Shown: positions 1 through 9,400, counted from the first letter of the stretch. The stretch: DNA of 48,412 nt from Candidatus Obscuribacterales bacterium (GCA_020050685.1 JAGVKG010000063.1:1-48412); one strand, 5' to 3'. Notes: generated by a model not told the origin, from the letters alone. Made by a program: numbers and translations.

Positions 1-80
1 CAACAGGTTCACTCCTTTTGCTGCCTGACTGCACAATGGTTTAACGTGCTACGGTCATTTGGCTGGGCTTGACAAATCGG

Positions 81-100
81 GCGCTTTCATGGAAGCGCTC
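81..100 (-). terminator. Possible weak terminator hairpin at the ndk 3' end
   Basis: An inverted repeat GCGCTT/AAGCGC (81-86 and 93-98) with a 6-nt loop abuts the ndk stop codon. On the minus strand it is followed by CCCGATTTG rather than a clean T run, so it may be an RNA-stability hairpin instead of a terminator. Confidence 0.3.
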
Positions 101-573
101 TATTTGGTTACGAGCTCTGTGAGCCAGCTGTCGAGGTTGCGTGACCAGCCACTGATTAGCTCGTTTTCCGAGAAGAAGATGCCGATTTCGCGCGAGGCAC
201 TTTCCGGACCGTCGGAGCCGTGAACTACGTTTCTGCCAATTTCAATCGCTAAGTCACCTCTGATAGTACCAGGGGCGGCACTAGCCGGGTTGGTGGCGCC
301 AATGGTGGCACGGGCGATGGCGATGGCATCTTTGCCTTCCCAAACCATTGCTACGACTGGTCCGGAAGTGATGAACTTGACCAAGCCATCAAAAAACGGT
401 TTGCCTTTGTGCTCGCCATAGTGTGTTTCTGCCATTTGACGAGTGACTTGAAGCAGTCGCAATCCGACCAACTTCAATCCGCGCTTTTCGAAGCGACTAA
501 CGATTTCTCCGACCAGACCGCGCTGCAGACCGTCCGGCTTAACTGCTACAAATGTTCTTTCCATTTCTGCCAC
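100..573 (-). CDS. ndk: Nucleoside diphosphate kinase
   Basis: Transfers the gamma phosphate of ATP to NDPs through a phosphohistidine, balancing cytosolic NTP pools. The protein begins [12 protein letters not shown] after three extra residues and carries the active-site histidine in NVVHGSD, followed by the conserved [11 protein letters not shown] block; about 157 residues is near the usual NDK length (about 140-150) with a short C-terminal extension. Start choice: AGGAG at 582-586 lies 8 nt from GTG 573, 5 nt from TTG 576 and 17 nt from ATG 564, so GTG 573 fits best, although ATG 564 would give the classical N-terminus. It lies about 100 nt downstream of the helicase gene on the same strand and may share its transcript. 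Confidence 0.95.
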   Translation of the reverse strand: MAEMERTFVAVKPDGLQRGLVGEIVSRFEKRGLKLVGLRLLQVTRQMAETHYGEHKGKPFFDGLVKFITSGPVVAMVWEGKDAIAIARATIGATNPASAAPGTIRGDLAIEIGRNVVHGSDGPESASREIGIFFSENELISGWSRNLDSWLTELVTK

Positions 574-678
574 CAATGTTACTCCTAGAGATGTTTTCCC
601 AATTTACTTCTACCAAATTGCCTATATCCATATATATTGATAGCACGCCTATATGATTATCAGCCCGCCGTTCAATTT

Positions 679-3066
679 TTATTTCAGTTTGACCAGCTTG
701 GCAAAGCGCGGATCCATCAAACGCTTGCCGGCTGTCTTGAAATCTACGTTGTAAAGCTCTTTGTCGCCTTCACCAATCACTTGCGTAATTGTGCCGATAC
801 CAAATTTGACGTGTTGCACAGTGTCGCCGGCTTGCAAGCGATCAAAGTGAATGGTTTCTTTCGGCTCGGGCTTGGTGAAGAAGTCTTCTCTTGCGGCCGG
901 TTCTCGCGACATGCCCTTGGCTGATTTGGACGTCTCAGCAAAGCGTGATCCAGAGCCAAAATTACGATTGCCAGCAAAACCAGATGTGCTGGCTCTGTCG
1001 GAATTAGAACCAAAAGGAGCATCGGCAAGATTGGCTTCCGGAGAAGGATAGAAGCCCATCATCAAATCAGGTGTAATTTCTTTGAGGAAGCGGCTGGGAA
1101 TTGTGTAATTAGTGGTGCCAAAAGATCCACCCATAAAATTCTTGCGCTGTCTGGCATAAGTGAGATAGAGCATGTCGGCTGCCCGTGTGACACCGACATA
1201 CATCAAACGGCGTTCTTCTTCCAGTGCAGAAGGCGAATTGAGTGAACGGATATGCGGGAAAAGACCTTCCTCCAGTCCCATCAAAAAGACAATTGGAAAT
1301 TCCAAACCTTTGGCCGAGTGCAGAGTCATTAAAGTGACGGCGTCTTGTTCCATATCGGCTTGATCAAGATCTGATACCAAAGAAATGCGAGTCAAAAATG
1401 CTTCCAGAGTTGGCTCGTCGGCAATCGATTCGAATTCTCTGGCTACGCCAACAAATTCGTTGATGTTTTCGATGCGTCCAAACGCCAGTTCATCGGTGCC
1501 GGCATTGGCTTCTTCTTCCAGTTTCTCCAAATAACGAGTGTCTTTCAAGACAAGCTCAATCAATTGAGATATAGGAATGACATTCAAAGATGACTGCCAG
1601 CGTGCCACCATGTTGGCAAATTCTCTCAGAGTCTTTTGGGTTTTGTCCGAGATAGACGAGACTTTATCGCAAGCAGCAATTGCTTCAAAAAGACTGCAGT
1701 TTGATTCGAAGGTGTAGTCAACTAATTTGTCTAAGGTGGTTTTTCCTATGCCGCGGCGCGGTGTGTTAATCACGCGCAATAACGATTGACTGTCCTGATT
1801 GTTATAAATCAGTTTCAGATAGGCAATCATGTCTTTGATTTCTTGGCGATCATAAAAACGCGTAGCACCAACCATGATGTAAGGCTGATGGGAACGCACC
1901 AAGACTTCTTCCAAAGCCCGGCTTTGCGCATTGGTGCGATAAAGAATCACACAATCGGCAAGCGATTTGCCGCGTGCCACCAAGCGTTTCAATTCTTCTA
2001 CTACATAATAAGACTCATCAATTTCGTCTTGTGCTTCGTAGCATCGTGCTTTTGCGCCTTGCCCGCGGTTAGAACGCAAGACCTTTTCGATCCGCTCAGT
2101 ATTATTTTTGATAATCGAATTAGCGACTTCCAAAATTGTTGAAGAAGAGCGATAGTTTTCTTCCAACTTAATCAGTTGTGCGCCTTTGAAATCGTTTTCA
2201 AATCCAAGAATGATTTTGTAATCGGCTTTGCGCCAAGAATAAATTGATTGGTCGACATCACCGACAACCATCAAACTGCGGTCTTGCCAAAAACTTTCGC
2301 TTGGTTGGTTGGCGTCCGGCAAACAAAGCAAACGAATCAATTCGTATTGTGCTTGGTTAGTATCTTGAAACTCATCAACCAGAACGTGACGATATTGATC
2401 ACGCAAGCGCCTTTGCACTTCCGGGTTCTTGCGCAAGACTTCGCAAAAGGTACCAATCAAATCATCAAAATCAAATGCATTGTTGCGCGCCAATTCTCTT
2501 TGATAGTTTGTAAAAATCTCCGCTTCGCGAATTTGTTTATAGGATTTCGCTTCGCTTTGATAGCTGGAACTTGTCCAACCATCGTTTTTTAAGGCAGAAA
2601 TAGCGTGGCGGATCTTGCGCGGTTCAAAGACCTTTTCATCCAAGTTTAGGCGGCTGATCACGCCTTTCACCAAGCTGAGACTGTCAGTTTCGTCATAAAT
2701 GACAAAGTTGCGTTTCCAGGCATAGCCTTCCGGACTGACATACGATTCAATTTCTTGCCGCAGCAAGCGAGCACAAACCGAGTGGAAGGTGCCAATGGCT
2801 AAAAATCTTCCGGCGCTTTCGCCAATTAAGCCAATTACCCGGCTCTTCATCTCGGAGGCTGCTTTATTGGTGAATGTCACCGCCAAAATAGATGAGGCAT
2901 CGCAGCCTAGTTCAGTAATTAAGTAGGTAATCCGCCTTGTCAAGACGGTGGTCTTGCCGGAACCGGCACCGGCAATCACTAGGGCTGGACCCCAGCCGGC
3001 GATGACTGCGAGCTTTTGCTCTTGATTAAGTCTGGCTAAAATATCTTGGTTAATCGTCAAATTCAC
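679..3066 (-). CDS. pcrA: ATP-dependent DNA helicase, UvrD/PcrA family
   Basis: A superfamily 1A 3'-5' helicase, likely acting in nucleotide excision repair and displacement of RecA or RNA polymerase. Visible motifs: Q motif near residues 13-21 (LNQEQKLAV), Walker A GAGSGKT at 33-39, motif II VDEFQDTN, motif III GDVDQSIYSWR, motif V TLHSAKGLEFP and motif VI EERRLMYVGVTRA. The 795-residue length and the C-terminal segment (GDTVQHVKFGIGTITQVIGEG) are typical of PcrA/UvrD and correspond to the region that binds RNA polymerase in PcrA. The start is GTG at 3066 with no obvious Shine-Dalgarno site. Upstream is a divergent intergenic region shared with the DprA-like gene. PcrA and UvrD cannot be told apart from sequence alone. 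Confidence 0.95.
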   Translation of the reverse strand: MNLTINQDILARLNQEQKLAVIAGWGPALVIAGAGSGKTTVLTRRITYLITELGCDASSILAVTFTNKAASEMKSRVIGLIGESAGRFLAIGTFHSVCARLLRQEIESYVSPEGYAWKRNFVIYDETDSLSLVKGVISRLNLDEKVFEPRKIRHAISALKNDGWTSSSYQSEAKSYKQIREAEIFTNYQRELARNNAFDFDDLIGTFCEVLRKNPEVQRRLRDQYRHVLVDEFQDTNQAQYELIRLLCLPDANQPSESFWQDRSLMVVGDVDQSIYSWRKADYKIILGFENDFKGAQLIKLEENYRSSSTILEVANSIIKNNTERIEKVLRSNRGQGAKARCYEAQDEIDESYYVVEELKRLVARGKSLADCVILYRTNAQSRALEEVLVRSHQPYIMVGATRFYDRQEIKDMIAYLKLIYNNQDSQSLLRVINTPRRGIGKTTLDKLVDYTFESNCSLFEAIAACDKVSSISDKTQKTLREFANMVARWQSSLNVIPISQLIELVLKDTRYLEKLEEEANAGTDELAFGRIENINEFVGVAREFESIADEPTLEAFLTRISLVSDLDQADMEQDAVTLMTLHSAKGLEFPIVFLMGLEEGLFPHIRSLNSPSALEEERRLMYVGVTRAADMLYLTYARQRKNFMGGSFGTTNYTIPSRFLKEITPDLMMGFYPSPEANLADAPFGSNSDRASTSGFAGNRNFGSGSRFAETSKSAKGMSREPAAREDFFTKPEPKETIHFDRLQAGDTVQHVKFGIGTITQVIGEGDKELYNVDFKTAGKRLMDPRFAKLVKLK

Positions 3067-3246
3067 GGCTGGCTGGGAATTTTTGAGGGGAGAGAAGATT
3101 ACAACTTGTAAATAGACAGTTCAATCGATTGCCCGAAGAACTTCTTTGCAGGTACTCTAGACTAGATGTTTTCCTGCCCGGAAAAATCATATCAAGATAT
3201 GGGACAGGATTCTCACAAGCGAGCCTAACTTTGTCTTCACTTGTCG

Positions 3247-3306
3247 ATATACTTTAGATCGCTCTGCATATTTTAGATTGCCCGGCATATTTTTTAGAGG
3301 ATTGGT
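3247..3306 (+). repeat. Three degenerate direct repeats upstream of the DprA-like gene
   Basis: Three imperfect copies of a 19-20 bp unit of the form ATATTTTAGATTGCCCGGC start near 3247, 3268 and 3287 and end just before the ATG at 3316. The spacing of about two helical turns would suit a protein binding one face of the DNA, but the AT-rich core could equally be promoter sequence. Confidence 0.45.
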
Positions 3307-3315
3307 ACCAACTTA

Positions 3316-3834
3316 ATGAGTTCTACAGAACGTGGTGCACTAACCGTTCCAACAGTGGATGAGCTGGCTCAAGAGCTTCTGCTCATTCAGCAGTCTGGTC
3401 CGCGAAGAGTGGCGATAATCGGCACCCGTAATTTGCCGCTTACTCATCAGCAACTGGTGGAAATGCTTTCCTATGCGCTGGTTTTGTCTGGCAATCAGGT
3501 GGTCACCTCAGGTGGTGCTAACGGAACGAATATGGCTGCAATTCGCGGCGCGCAACGGGCTAATCCAGATAGACTGGAAATTATTTTGCCGCAAACAATC
3601 GGCCAGCAGCCATCCGAAGTGCAGGATTTGCTAATTGGGATCAAAAACATTGTTGAATATCCAGAGCGCCGCACAATGACTTTGGCGGATGCTTCTAAAC
3701 TTTGCAATCACGAAATCATCGATCGCTGCCAACAAATAATTTGCTTTCTTTACCACACAAGTCATACTCTACTTGAGTCTGTTAACTACGCCAAAGAGCA
3801 TCGCAAGATAGTCACTAGCTTTTATCTAGACTGA
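3316..3834 (+). CDS. DprA/SLOG-like nucleotide-binding protein
   Basis: A 172-residue Rossmann-like protein resembling the short 'DNA recombination-mediator protein A' proteins known from cyanobacteria. Visible features are RVAIIGTRNLP (about residues 31-41), a glycine-rich SGGANGTN followed by MAAIRGA (compare the SGxAxGID loop of DprA), a central IILPQTIGQQ strand, and a C-terminal HEIIDRCQQIICFLYHTSH segment. It lacks the extra N- and C-terminal domains of full DprA, so a role in natural transformation is not assured; nucleotide or ligand binding as a stand-alone SLOG domain is equally possible. The ATG at 3316 has only a distant GAGG. mraY starts 10 nt after its stop, so the two are probably cotranscribed. 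Confidence 0.7.
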   Translation: MSSTERGALTVPTVDELAQELLLIQQSGPRRVAIIGTRNLPLTHQQLVEMLSYALVLSGNQVVTSGGANGTNMAAIRGAQRANPDRLEIILPQTIGQQPSEVQDLLIGIKNIVEYPERRTMTLADASKLCNHEIIDRCQQIICFLYHTSHTLLESVNYAKEHRKIVTSFYLD

Positions 3835-3844
3835 GAAGAACGAT

Positions 3845-4948
3845 TTGTCGGACATGAATACTGTTAAGCTCGCAAGTTACGCACCAATTTTTCTTGCTGG
3901 TTTTGCTTTGTCTTTGTGTTTCTTTCCTTTCTATATTTCCTTTTTGCGCAGAGCACATATTGGGCAGTTCATTCGCGAAGAAGGGCCGAGCGCCCACAAA
4001 ACAAAATCATCAACTCCCACTATGGGTGGCGTTTGTTTCATCGTCGCCTTTTTTATTGCCTCTTGCCTTTCGCTTTTGCTTGTCGACAGACTGAACTTGG
4101 TGGCGATTTTTGTACCGGCAGTGGCTATCTGTGCTGGTTTAATTGGCTTAGCCGATGATTTGGCTAAGCAAAGACACCTCTCTAATGTCGGGATTTCTGG
4201 TTGGGCCAGGCTTTCTGTAGAATTTTTGTTGGGCGCATTTTTGGCCGGGTTTTTGCTCATGCAAGGAGTGCAGCCGGAAGTGATGCTTGGCTTTGCTGAC
4301 GGTCAGCCAGTATTTTTTGCCTTACCAATCTGGTTCTATTTTGCTTTTGCTGCATTTATCATGGCAGCCACGACAAATTCCTTGAACATTCATGATGGCA
4401 TGGATGGTTTGGAGGCAGGCACGGCACTGCAGGTTTTTGTGGCCTTGGCGGCAATGTGTGCGGCAACCGGGCAAATTGAACTTACCTACATTTGTCTGGC
4501 TGCCGCCGGATCGCTTACCGGTTTTCTAATCTTCAACAAACACCCAGCCAAAATATTCATGGGTGATACTGGCAGCCTGTTCATTGGTGGATTGATGGCC
4601 TCAGTGGTGCTGGCCGGCAAATTGGAGCTTTGGTTCATACCGCTTTCTTTGATTTATATTTTGGAGACACTTTCGGTATTCGCTCAAGTCATCTGGTTCA
4701 AGCTAACCAAACCCTATAAGCCGGATAAGCCTATGCCGGTCTGGAAAGTCGTCTGGTTAAAGCTCACTTGTAAATTGCCTGGGGAAGGTAAGCGTTTGTT
4801 ACGCATGGCACCCTTGCATCATCACTATGAGGCACTGGCGGCCGATCGTGGCATAACTGAATCAGGAGTGGTAGGCAGTTTTTGGATAGCTCAATTTGTC
4901 ATTTGTGCTTTGGTTCTCTTAACTTTCATCCTCTGGTTGCGTGCTTAA
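3845..4948 (+). CDS. mraY: Phospho-N-acetylmuramoyl-pentapeptide transferase
   Basis: An inner-membrane enzyme that moves phospho-MurNAc-pentapeptide from UDP to undecaprenyl phosphate, giving lipid I. Diagnostic motifs are STPTMGG, the GLADDLAK Asp pair, HDGMDGLEAG, NKHPAKIFMGDTGS and PLHHHYE, the last separating MraY from WecA-type transferases; about ten hydrophobic segments are present. The 367 residues match the family. TTG 3845 lies 6 nt after GAGAAG; ATG 3854 is the alternative, giving 364 residues. Unusually it stands outside a division/cell-wall cluster: no murE, murF, murD or ftsW flank it, only a DprA-like gene before and a TPR gene after. Confidence 0.95.
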   Translation: MSDMNTVKLASYAPIFLAGFALSLCFFPFYISFLRRAHIGQFIREEGPSAHKTKSSTPTMGGVCFIVAFFIASCLSLLLVDRLNLVAIFVPAVAICAGLIGLADDLAKQRHLSNVGISGWARLSVEFLLGAFLAGFLLMQGVQPEVMLGFADGQPVFFALPIWFYFAFAAFIMAATTNSLNIHDGMDGLEAGTALQVFVALAAMCAATGQIELTYICLAAAGSLTGFLIFNKHPAKIFMGDTGSLFIGGLMASVVLAGKLELWFIPLSLIYILETLSVFAQVIWFKLTKPYKPDKPMPVWKVVWLKLTCKLPGEGKRLLRMAPLHHHYEALAADRGITESGVVGSFWIAQFVICALVLLTFILWLRA

Positions 4949-4996
4949 ACCTGATAATTGAAAGATCTAAACCCCAACAGGAATCTGTAATCAAGT

Positions 4997-6847
4997 ATGT
5001 CGGCCAAGGTTATGCAGATGGTGAACGATCTTATCGGTCAAGGCCGATGGGAAGAAGCGCAAGCTGTATTGACGCGGCTAGCTGATCAAAGCCCCGGCGA
5101 TCCGGAAGTAGACTTTCAGCTGGGAGTCTTGGCTTATAGCGGTGGCAATTATGAGGAAGCCGAGCGCCATCTGAAAAAGGCACTTGAGTCGTTGTCTGAT
5201 AAAGTGGAAGTCCACTACTATATGGGCTTGGCGCTGCTTAAACTTAAGCGGCCGGCAGAAGCTCTGGTTTGCTTTCGTGATGCTTGCGAGCGGCAAGCTG
5301 ATTCTGCTTGCAGTCATTTGTATTGGGGAATGTCGCTTGCAGATATGGGATCGTATCGTGGTGCTATCGGTCAATACAATCAAGCAATCAAACTCAAGCC
5401 AAATTTCGTTTCGGCTCAGTATGCGGCTGGTCTGGCTTTTCACAAGCTCAATCAGTATGAGGAAGCACTCAATTATTTTCAAAAGGCAATTGATTTAGAT
5501 CCAAATTTTGCTGAAGCATATAATGGACTGGCCTTAATGCAAATGGCTTTGCATCGCGAGTCTGATGCGCTTTCCAGCTTTGCCCGTGCAGTACAGCTCA
5601 ATGATAAGTTAGTAGTTGTACAAAAGAATTGGGCATCAGCCTTAAGTGCAATGGGACGTTTTGCTGAAGCAACAGAGCGCTATCAGGCGATTGTCGCATC
5701 GGGTGCAAAGACGCTTAGCGCGCGTGAACGTGCGCAGGTCTTTTCTGATTGGGGCGTGAATCTTTTTTACTTGGAGCGCTATGAAGAAGCTTGCGAAAAG
5801 CTGATTCAAGCTGTTGATATAGACCCGGGTTTAGTGGGTGCTCGTCTAAATTTGGGCATGGTGCAGCACGTGCTGAAAGAATACGAGCAAGCCGCTGGTG
5901 TTTTTGAAAAGGCATTGGAAACACATCCGCAAATTGCGGAAGTGCGATTGTTTTTAGGTATTGCTTACTTTTTTGCTGGGCACTATCAAGAAGCTTTGAA
6001 CATGCTTTTGGAATCTAAAGACATGCAATTGCATCATCCGGACTTGGATATGTGGATTGCCTATTGCGAAGCTGCGTTGAATCATCATGAGTTGGCGGAA
6101 ACATATTTTGCTCAAGCAATCAAAGCAAACGATAAGAATTTTTTGGCGTATGATGGCTGGGGATCTTGCTTGATGCTCAATGGCAAATACGAAGATGCTT
6201 TGAGCAAGCTGAGTAGTTGTATTCAAATCAATCCCAATTATGGTTTGGGGCATTGGCATTTGGCTCGTTGTTTGGATGCGCTTGATCGCAAAGAAGAAGC
6301 AAACAAACATTTTCATTATGCGGTGGAGTTTGATCCACGTTGTTTAGAGCCAGAAAAGAAAGCTTTAGAAAAACTTTTGCGGCAAAAAAATTATGCACTG
6401 GCGGTAGAAAAAAGTAAGAGACTGATGGAAGTGGCGACAACTGATCCGGAAGTGAAGGTTTTGCAAGCCAGAATCTTGCTTTCGCAAAACAAGCTTGAGG
6501 AAAGTGAAACGCTCTTGCAAGAAGTCTTAGCCGATCTGCCCGAGCATGGTCCTGTGAATGAAGTGCTGGGCGAAGTTTATCTTTCGGCCGGTAAACTTGT
6601 GGAAGCTGATGAACAATTTCGCTTGGCTTGCGAACGAGTGGACGGCGATGTTCCCTTGTACATTGCTTGGGGCAAGACTTTGCTCTTGCTTGGTTTCCAC
6701 GAACTGGCTTTGGAAAAATTTGCTTATGCCTCAGAGCTGGACCCATACGATGTCGACACATATGAAATTTGGGGCACGACGCTGAAGACACTGGGACGCT
6801 ATCAAGAATCAGCCGATGTCTACAAGCGGGCTCAAGCGTATCTTTAA
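4997..6847 (+). CDS. Large tetratricopeptide-repeat protein
   Basis: A 616-residue soluble protein made almost entirely of TPR units from about residue 15 to the end; examples are EAERHLKKALE, GAIGQYNQAIKLKPNF and EALNYFQKAIDLDPNF. No signal peptide, membrane segment or catalytic domain is visible, so it is probably a cytoplasmic scaffold. It follows mraY by 48 nt and may be cotranscribed with it; no partner can be named from sequence. Dispersed repeat copy R1 begins 3 nt after its stop codon. Confidence 0.85.
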   Translation: MSAKVMQMVNDLIGQGRWEEAQAVLTRLADQSPGDPEVDFQLGVLAYSGGNYEEAERHLKKALESLSDKVEVHYYMGLALLKLKRPAEALVCFRDACERQADSACSHLYWGMSLADMGSYRGAIGQYNQAIKLKPNFVSAQYAAGLAFHKLNQYEEALNYFQKAIDLDPNFAEAYNGLALMQMALHRESDALSSFARAVQLNDKLVVVQKNWASALSAMGRFAEATERYQAIVASGAKTLSARERAQVFSDWGVNLFYLERYEEACEKLIQAVDIDPGLVGARLNLGMVQHVLKEYEQAAGVFEKALETHPQIAEVRLFLGIAYFFAGHYQEALNMLLESKDMQLHHPDLDMWIAYCEAALNHHELAETYFAQAIKANDKNFLAYDGWGSCLMLNGKYEDALSKLSSCIQINPNYGLGHWHLARCLDALDRKEEANKHFHYAVEFDPRCLEPEKKALEKLLRQKNYALAVEKSKRLMEVATTDPEVKVLQARILLSQNKLEESETLLQEVLADLPEHGPVNEVLGEVYLSAGKLVEADEQFRLACERVDGDVPLYIAWGKTLLLLGFHELALEKFAYASELDPYDVDTYEIWGTTLKTLGRYQESADVYKRAQAYL

Positions 6848-6850
6848 TAA

Positions 6851-6942
6851 GTGCTCCGTCGCCGATGCTTCACATCGGCTCCTCCGCACGAAAAGACGCT
6901 GCACTGCGCACGGCTCCTCGCCGCGCTGCGTTACGCTGATGG
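6851..6942 (+). repeat. Dispersed structured repeat, copy R1
   Basis: Head GTGCTCCGTCG just after the TPR stop, then a hairpin GCCGATG-cttca-CATCGGC (6861-6879), a GGCTCCTCCGC block, AGACGCTG, a second hairpin CGGC-tcctc-GCCG (6911-6923) and the tail CGCTGATGG. It shares this architecture with seven other copies in the window. It separates the convergent TPR and GT9 genes. Confidence 0.8.
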
Positions 6943-6992
6943 ATCGGCTTCGCAGCTTCGCTTCACGGGCGCGGGAGGTCCGCTGCGTTTCT

Positions 6993-8042
6993 TTAGAGCA
7001 TTTTTTCTATGGCTTGCATAACATCGGCGAGTGAAATAGCGACACCTGTGGCAGTGGCTTTGCCTGTTAGGGACACAAAGCGATCTTCGCTTGGCAAAAG
7101 TTTTTTTGGATCGGTGGGGCCGAAGAGTGCCACTAGTTTTTTCTTTAGGCCGACTGCTAGGTGCATCGGGGCGGAATCGACGCAAACGATCAAATCGGAT
7201 AATTCCATCAGTCCGGCAAGTTGCGAAAGATCTTTGGTCTTGCCGGCGGCAACCAGTAAGTTGGAATTTGCAGGTAGCTTTGCCAAAATCGCGGCAATTG
7301 TTTCAGTATCGTCGGGCCCGCCGGCAAGAACTACTTGAACATCTTTGCGGGCAAGCAGTTGATTGATCAAGCTTGTCCAGTTATCTGTACTCCAAGTTTT
7401 GATAATTCCTTTTTCGATCGCCAGGCGACTTGTGCCCGGATGAATGAGGATCAAATTTTTGTCCTTGATTTGTTTGTCACCAGGGGTGGTGGCACTACCG
7501 TTTTGGGTCAGTTGATCAAGCAAATGTGCGGAAGCTTCTCGCGCTTCGCGAGAAAGAATAATTGCCGGGACGAAATTGTTGGATTCGGTCGCATCTGAGT
7601 TCTGCCAAGCAACCAAGTCGTGATACATTCCGCCTGCATATTGATTTTTGTTAAGAGGCACAGCTTTGGTTAAAAGAATCTTGGAGAGTGGACCAGAATC
7701 GTAACCTATGCGCTCTCTTATGCCGGATAAGAATAAGAGCAAAGCCACCATCTTGGAGCTTCCCGAGGAAATTACACAATCAAAATCGCCATCACGAATG
7801 AGGAAAAGCAGATCGACCAGGTCGGAGAGATAAAGAGGTCGCTTCTTTATATCGAAGCAGGCAATAGCATCGACAAGATTAGTTACCTGAGTAACGGATT
7901 TTGAGCGGGGCTCCAGCAAAAGGGTTATGTGAAAGTTAGGAAATTCTCTTCTTACGGTCTCCAAAACCGGCAAAAAGAGGATTTCGTCGCCAATTCCTCC
8001 GAAGTTGATTGCCAGAAGTTTTTTTCTTTCCAAGGATGACAT
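6993..8042 (-). CDS. Glycosyltransferase family 9 (heptosyltransferase-like)
   Basis: A 349-residue GT-B fold enzyme of the ADP-heptose:LPS heptosyltransferase superfamily. It begins LLAINFGGIGDEILFLPVL, the GT9 acceptor-domain start, and carries LILIHPGTS in mid-protein, VVLAGGPDD, then SDLIVCVDSAPMHLAVGLKK and LVALFGPTDPKKLLP, the nucleotide-sugar-binding signature. The family adds heptose or related sugars to lipid A-core or other surface glycans on the cytoplasmic face. The exact donor cannot be set from sequence. It is divergent from the LCP gene with 74 nt between, so the two surface-glycan genes may share a control region. Confidence 0.85.
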   Translation of the reverse strand: MSSLERKKLLAINFGGIGDEILFLPVLETVRREFPNFHITLLLEPRSKSVTQVTNLVDAIACFDIKKRPLYLSDLVDLLFLIRDGDFDCVISSGSSKMVALLLFLSGIRERIGYDSGPLSKILLTKAVPLNKNQYAGGMYHDLVAWQNSDATESNNFVPAIILSREAREASAHLLDQLTQNGSATTPGDKQIKDKNLILIHPGTSRLAIEKGIIKTWSTDNWTSLINQLLARKDVQVVLAGGPDDTETIAAILAKLPANSNLLVAAGKTKDLSQLAGLMELSDLIVCVDSAPMHLAVGLKKKLVALFGPTDPKKLLPSEDRFVSLTGKATATGVAISLADVMQAIEKML

Positions 8043-8067
8043 AAAGCAAACCCAATAAGACTTTCCG

Positions 8068-8073
8068 TATAAT
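8068..8073 (+). promoter_or_regulatory. Candidate -10 element of the LCP gene promoter
   Basis: A perfect TATAAT lies 44 nt upstream of the TTG start at 8117 in the divergent GT9/LCP intergenic region. No convincing -35 hexamer sits 16-18 nt upstream, so the call rests on the -10 alone. Confidence 0.35.
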
Positions 8074-8116
8074 AGCTTACTGTTTCAATTGGGCAGTTGC
8101 CAGTGGGGTTTGAACT

Positions 8117-9334
8117 TTGCGGTCTCGCAATTGGTTTCTGATTTTTCTAATTTCTGCCATAGCCGGTATTCTTGTTGGCTACCTCGTAACTTTAATAGTT
8201 CGCCCCGGTCTTCTGCCGCCGCAATTCCGCCTTGGTGGGCTGACACGCCCGATGACGGTTTTGCTTTTAGGCACTGATATCGTCTATGCGGACAATGGTG
8301 GCAGCAAATTGAACGCCGACCCGGCATCCTTCCGTGGTCGAGCCGACACGATTTTGCTGGCGCGGCTTGATCCGATTCGCAACACAATTTCCGTACTCTC
8401 CATACCAAGAGATACGGAAGTGGAAATTTCTGGCTATGGTGTTCAAAAGATCAACGCCGCTAATGCTATTGGTGGACCGGTGATGGCGCGCGATGTTGTT
8501 TCGGCTATCTGTGGCATACCAATTGATCATTATGTAGTTCTCAATGTTCATGGCTTGGTGGAATTTGTCGATGAGCTTGGTGGTATTACTGTTGACATAC
8601 CTAAGCCCATGCGTTACATGGACTGGACCGCTAAACTGAAAATCGATCTTGAGCCAGGCATGCACACGCTAACCGGCAATCAGGCGATGGGTTTTGTGCG
8701 TTTCCGTCATGATGCTTTGGGAGATATCGGACGTGTGCAAAGACAAGAAATATTTTTGCGAGCTGTAATGGAAAGAGCAATGCGACCAGAATCGCTACAG
8801 CATATTCCCGCTTTGTTGAACATTGCCAAGAGCTATGTGCTGACTGATATGAGTGATGCAGACATCTGGACGACAGTGAATTTTGTCAGAGCTGTTCCGA
8901 GAGAGAATCGCCACCTGGTGATGTTGCCCGGACGATTTGCTGGTGGTTCGGGCAATTGGTTGGTGGATGAGAACGACATGCACCAAGTGGTATCACGCAT
9001 GGAAGGCAACAACTGGCCGGAAGCGACCAAGGCAGAGGTGAAGTTGGTAATCCAAAATGCTTCGGGCTTGCCGAATCTTGGTGGCAAGTTGGCCAAGCTT
9101 CTGCGGGAAAAGGGCTACAGTGTGGTGGCAGTTACCGATGCCAGTCAGTCTGCCGGAAAGACTGCTGACTCCTCGCATGTGACCAAGATAATTGCTCAGA
9201 GAGACAATCCTGAAGATGCTGCCATGGTGAAAGTCGACTTGGCTGACCACGGACAGATTGTCAATGCCTCCGTTGGGGACATTCAGAGTACGATCACGAT
9301 TATGGCCGGTGATGACCTTGCCGGATTATTTTGA
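8117..9334 (+). CDS. LytR-CpsA-Psr family cell-wall glycopolymer ligase
   Basis: A membrane-anchored enzyme family that transfers undecaprenyl-linked glycopolymers to peptidoglycan or another acceptor. Domain order: one N-terminal membrane segment (residues 5-27), the LCP domain from about 48 to 230 with LLLGTD, RADTILLARLD, SIPRDTEVEI, KINAANAIGG, the conserved Arg/Asp residues and FRHDALGDIGRVQRQ, then a LytR_C domain from about 310 (VKLVIQNASGLPNLGGKLA). The TTG start at 8117 is nearly forced: an in-frame TGA occupies 8111-8113 and the next ATG would remove the membrane anchor. The length of 405 residues is normal. LCP proteins occur in cyanobacteria as well as Gram-positives. Confidence 0.9.
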   Translation: MRSRNWFLIFLISAIAGILVGYLVTLIVRPGLLPPQFRLGGLTRPMTVLLLGTDIVYADNGGSKLNADPASFRGRADTILLARLDPIRNTISVLSIPRDTEVEISGYGVQKINAANAIGGPVMARDVVSAICGIPIDHYVVLNVHGLVEFVDELGGITVDIPKPMRYMDWTAKLKIDLEPGMHTLTGNQAMGFVRFRHDALGDIGRVQRQEIFLRAVMERAMRPESLQHIPALLNIAKSYVLTDMSDADIWTTVNFVRAVPRENRHLVMLPGRFAGGSGNWLVDENDMHQVVSRMEGNNWPEATKAEVKLVIQNASGLPNLGGKLAKLLREKGYSVVAVTDASQSAGKTADSSHVTKIIAQRDNPEDAAMVKVDLADHGQIVNASVGDIQSTITIMAGDDLAGLF

Positions 9335-9374
9335 TCCGCTCTGCCGCCTTGTGGCTCGTCGGCTAGTTTCGATA

Positions 9375-9400
9375 AATCCCCTTAATAAGGATGGATTTTC
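9375..9400 (+). terminator. Candidate intrinsic terminator after the LCP gene
   Basis: A compound stem AATCC/GGATT (9375-9379, 9393-9397) enclosing CCTT/AAGG with a 3-nt loop ends in TTTTC, 40 nt downstream of the LCP stop codon. Confidence 0.5.

Noticed and set aside
637-2592. Several plus-strand open frames opposite pcrA
   Set aside because: They are shadows of the helicase gene, without ribosome-binding sites or recognisable domains.
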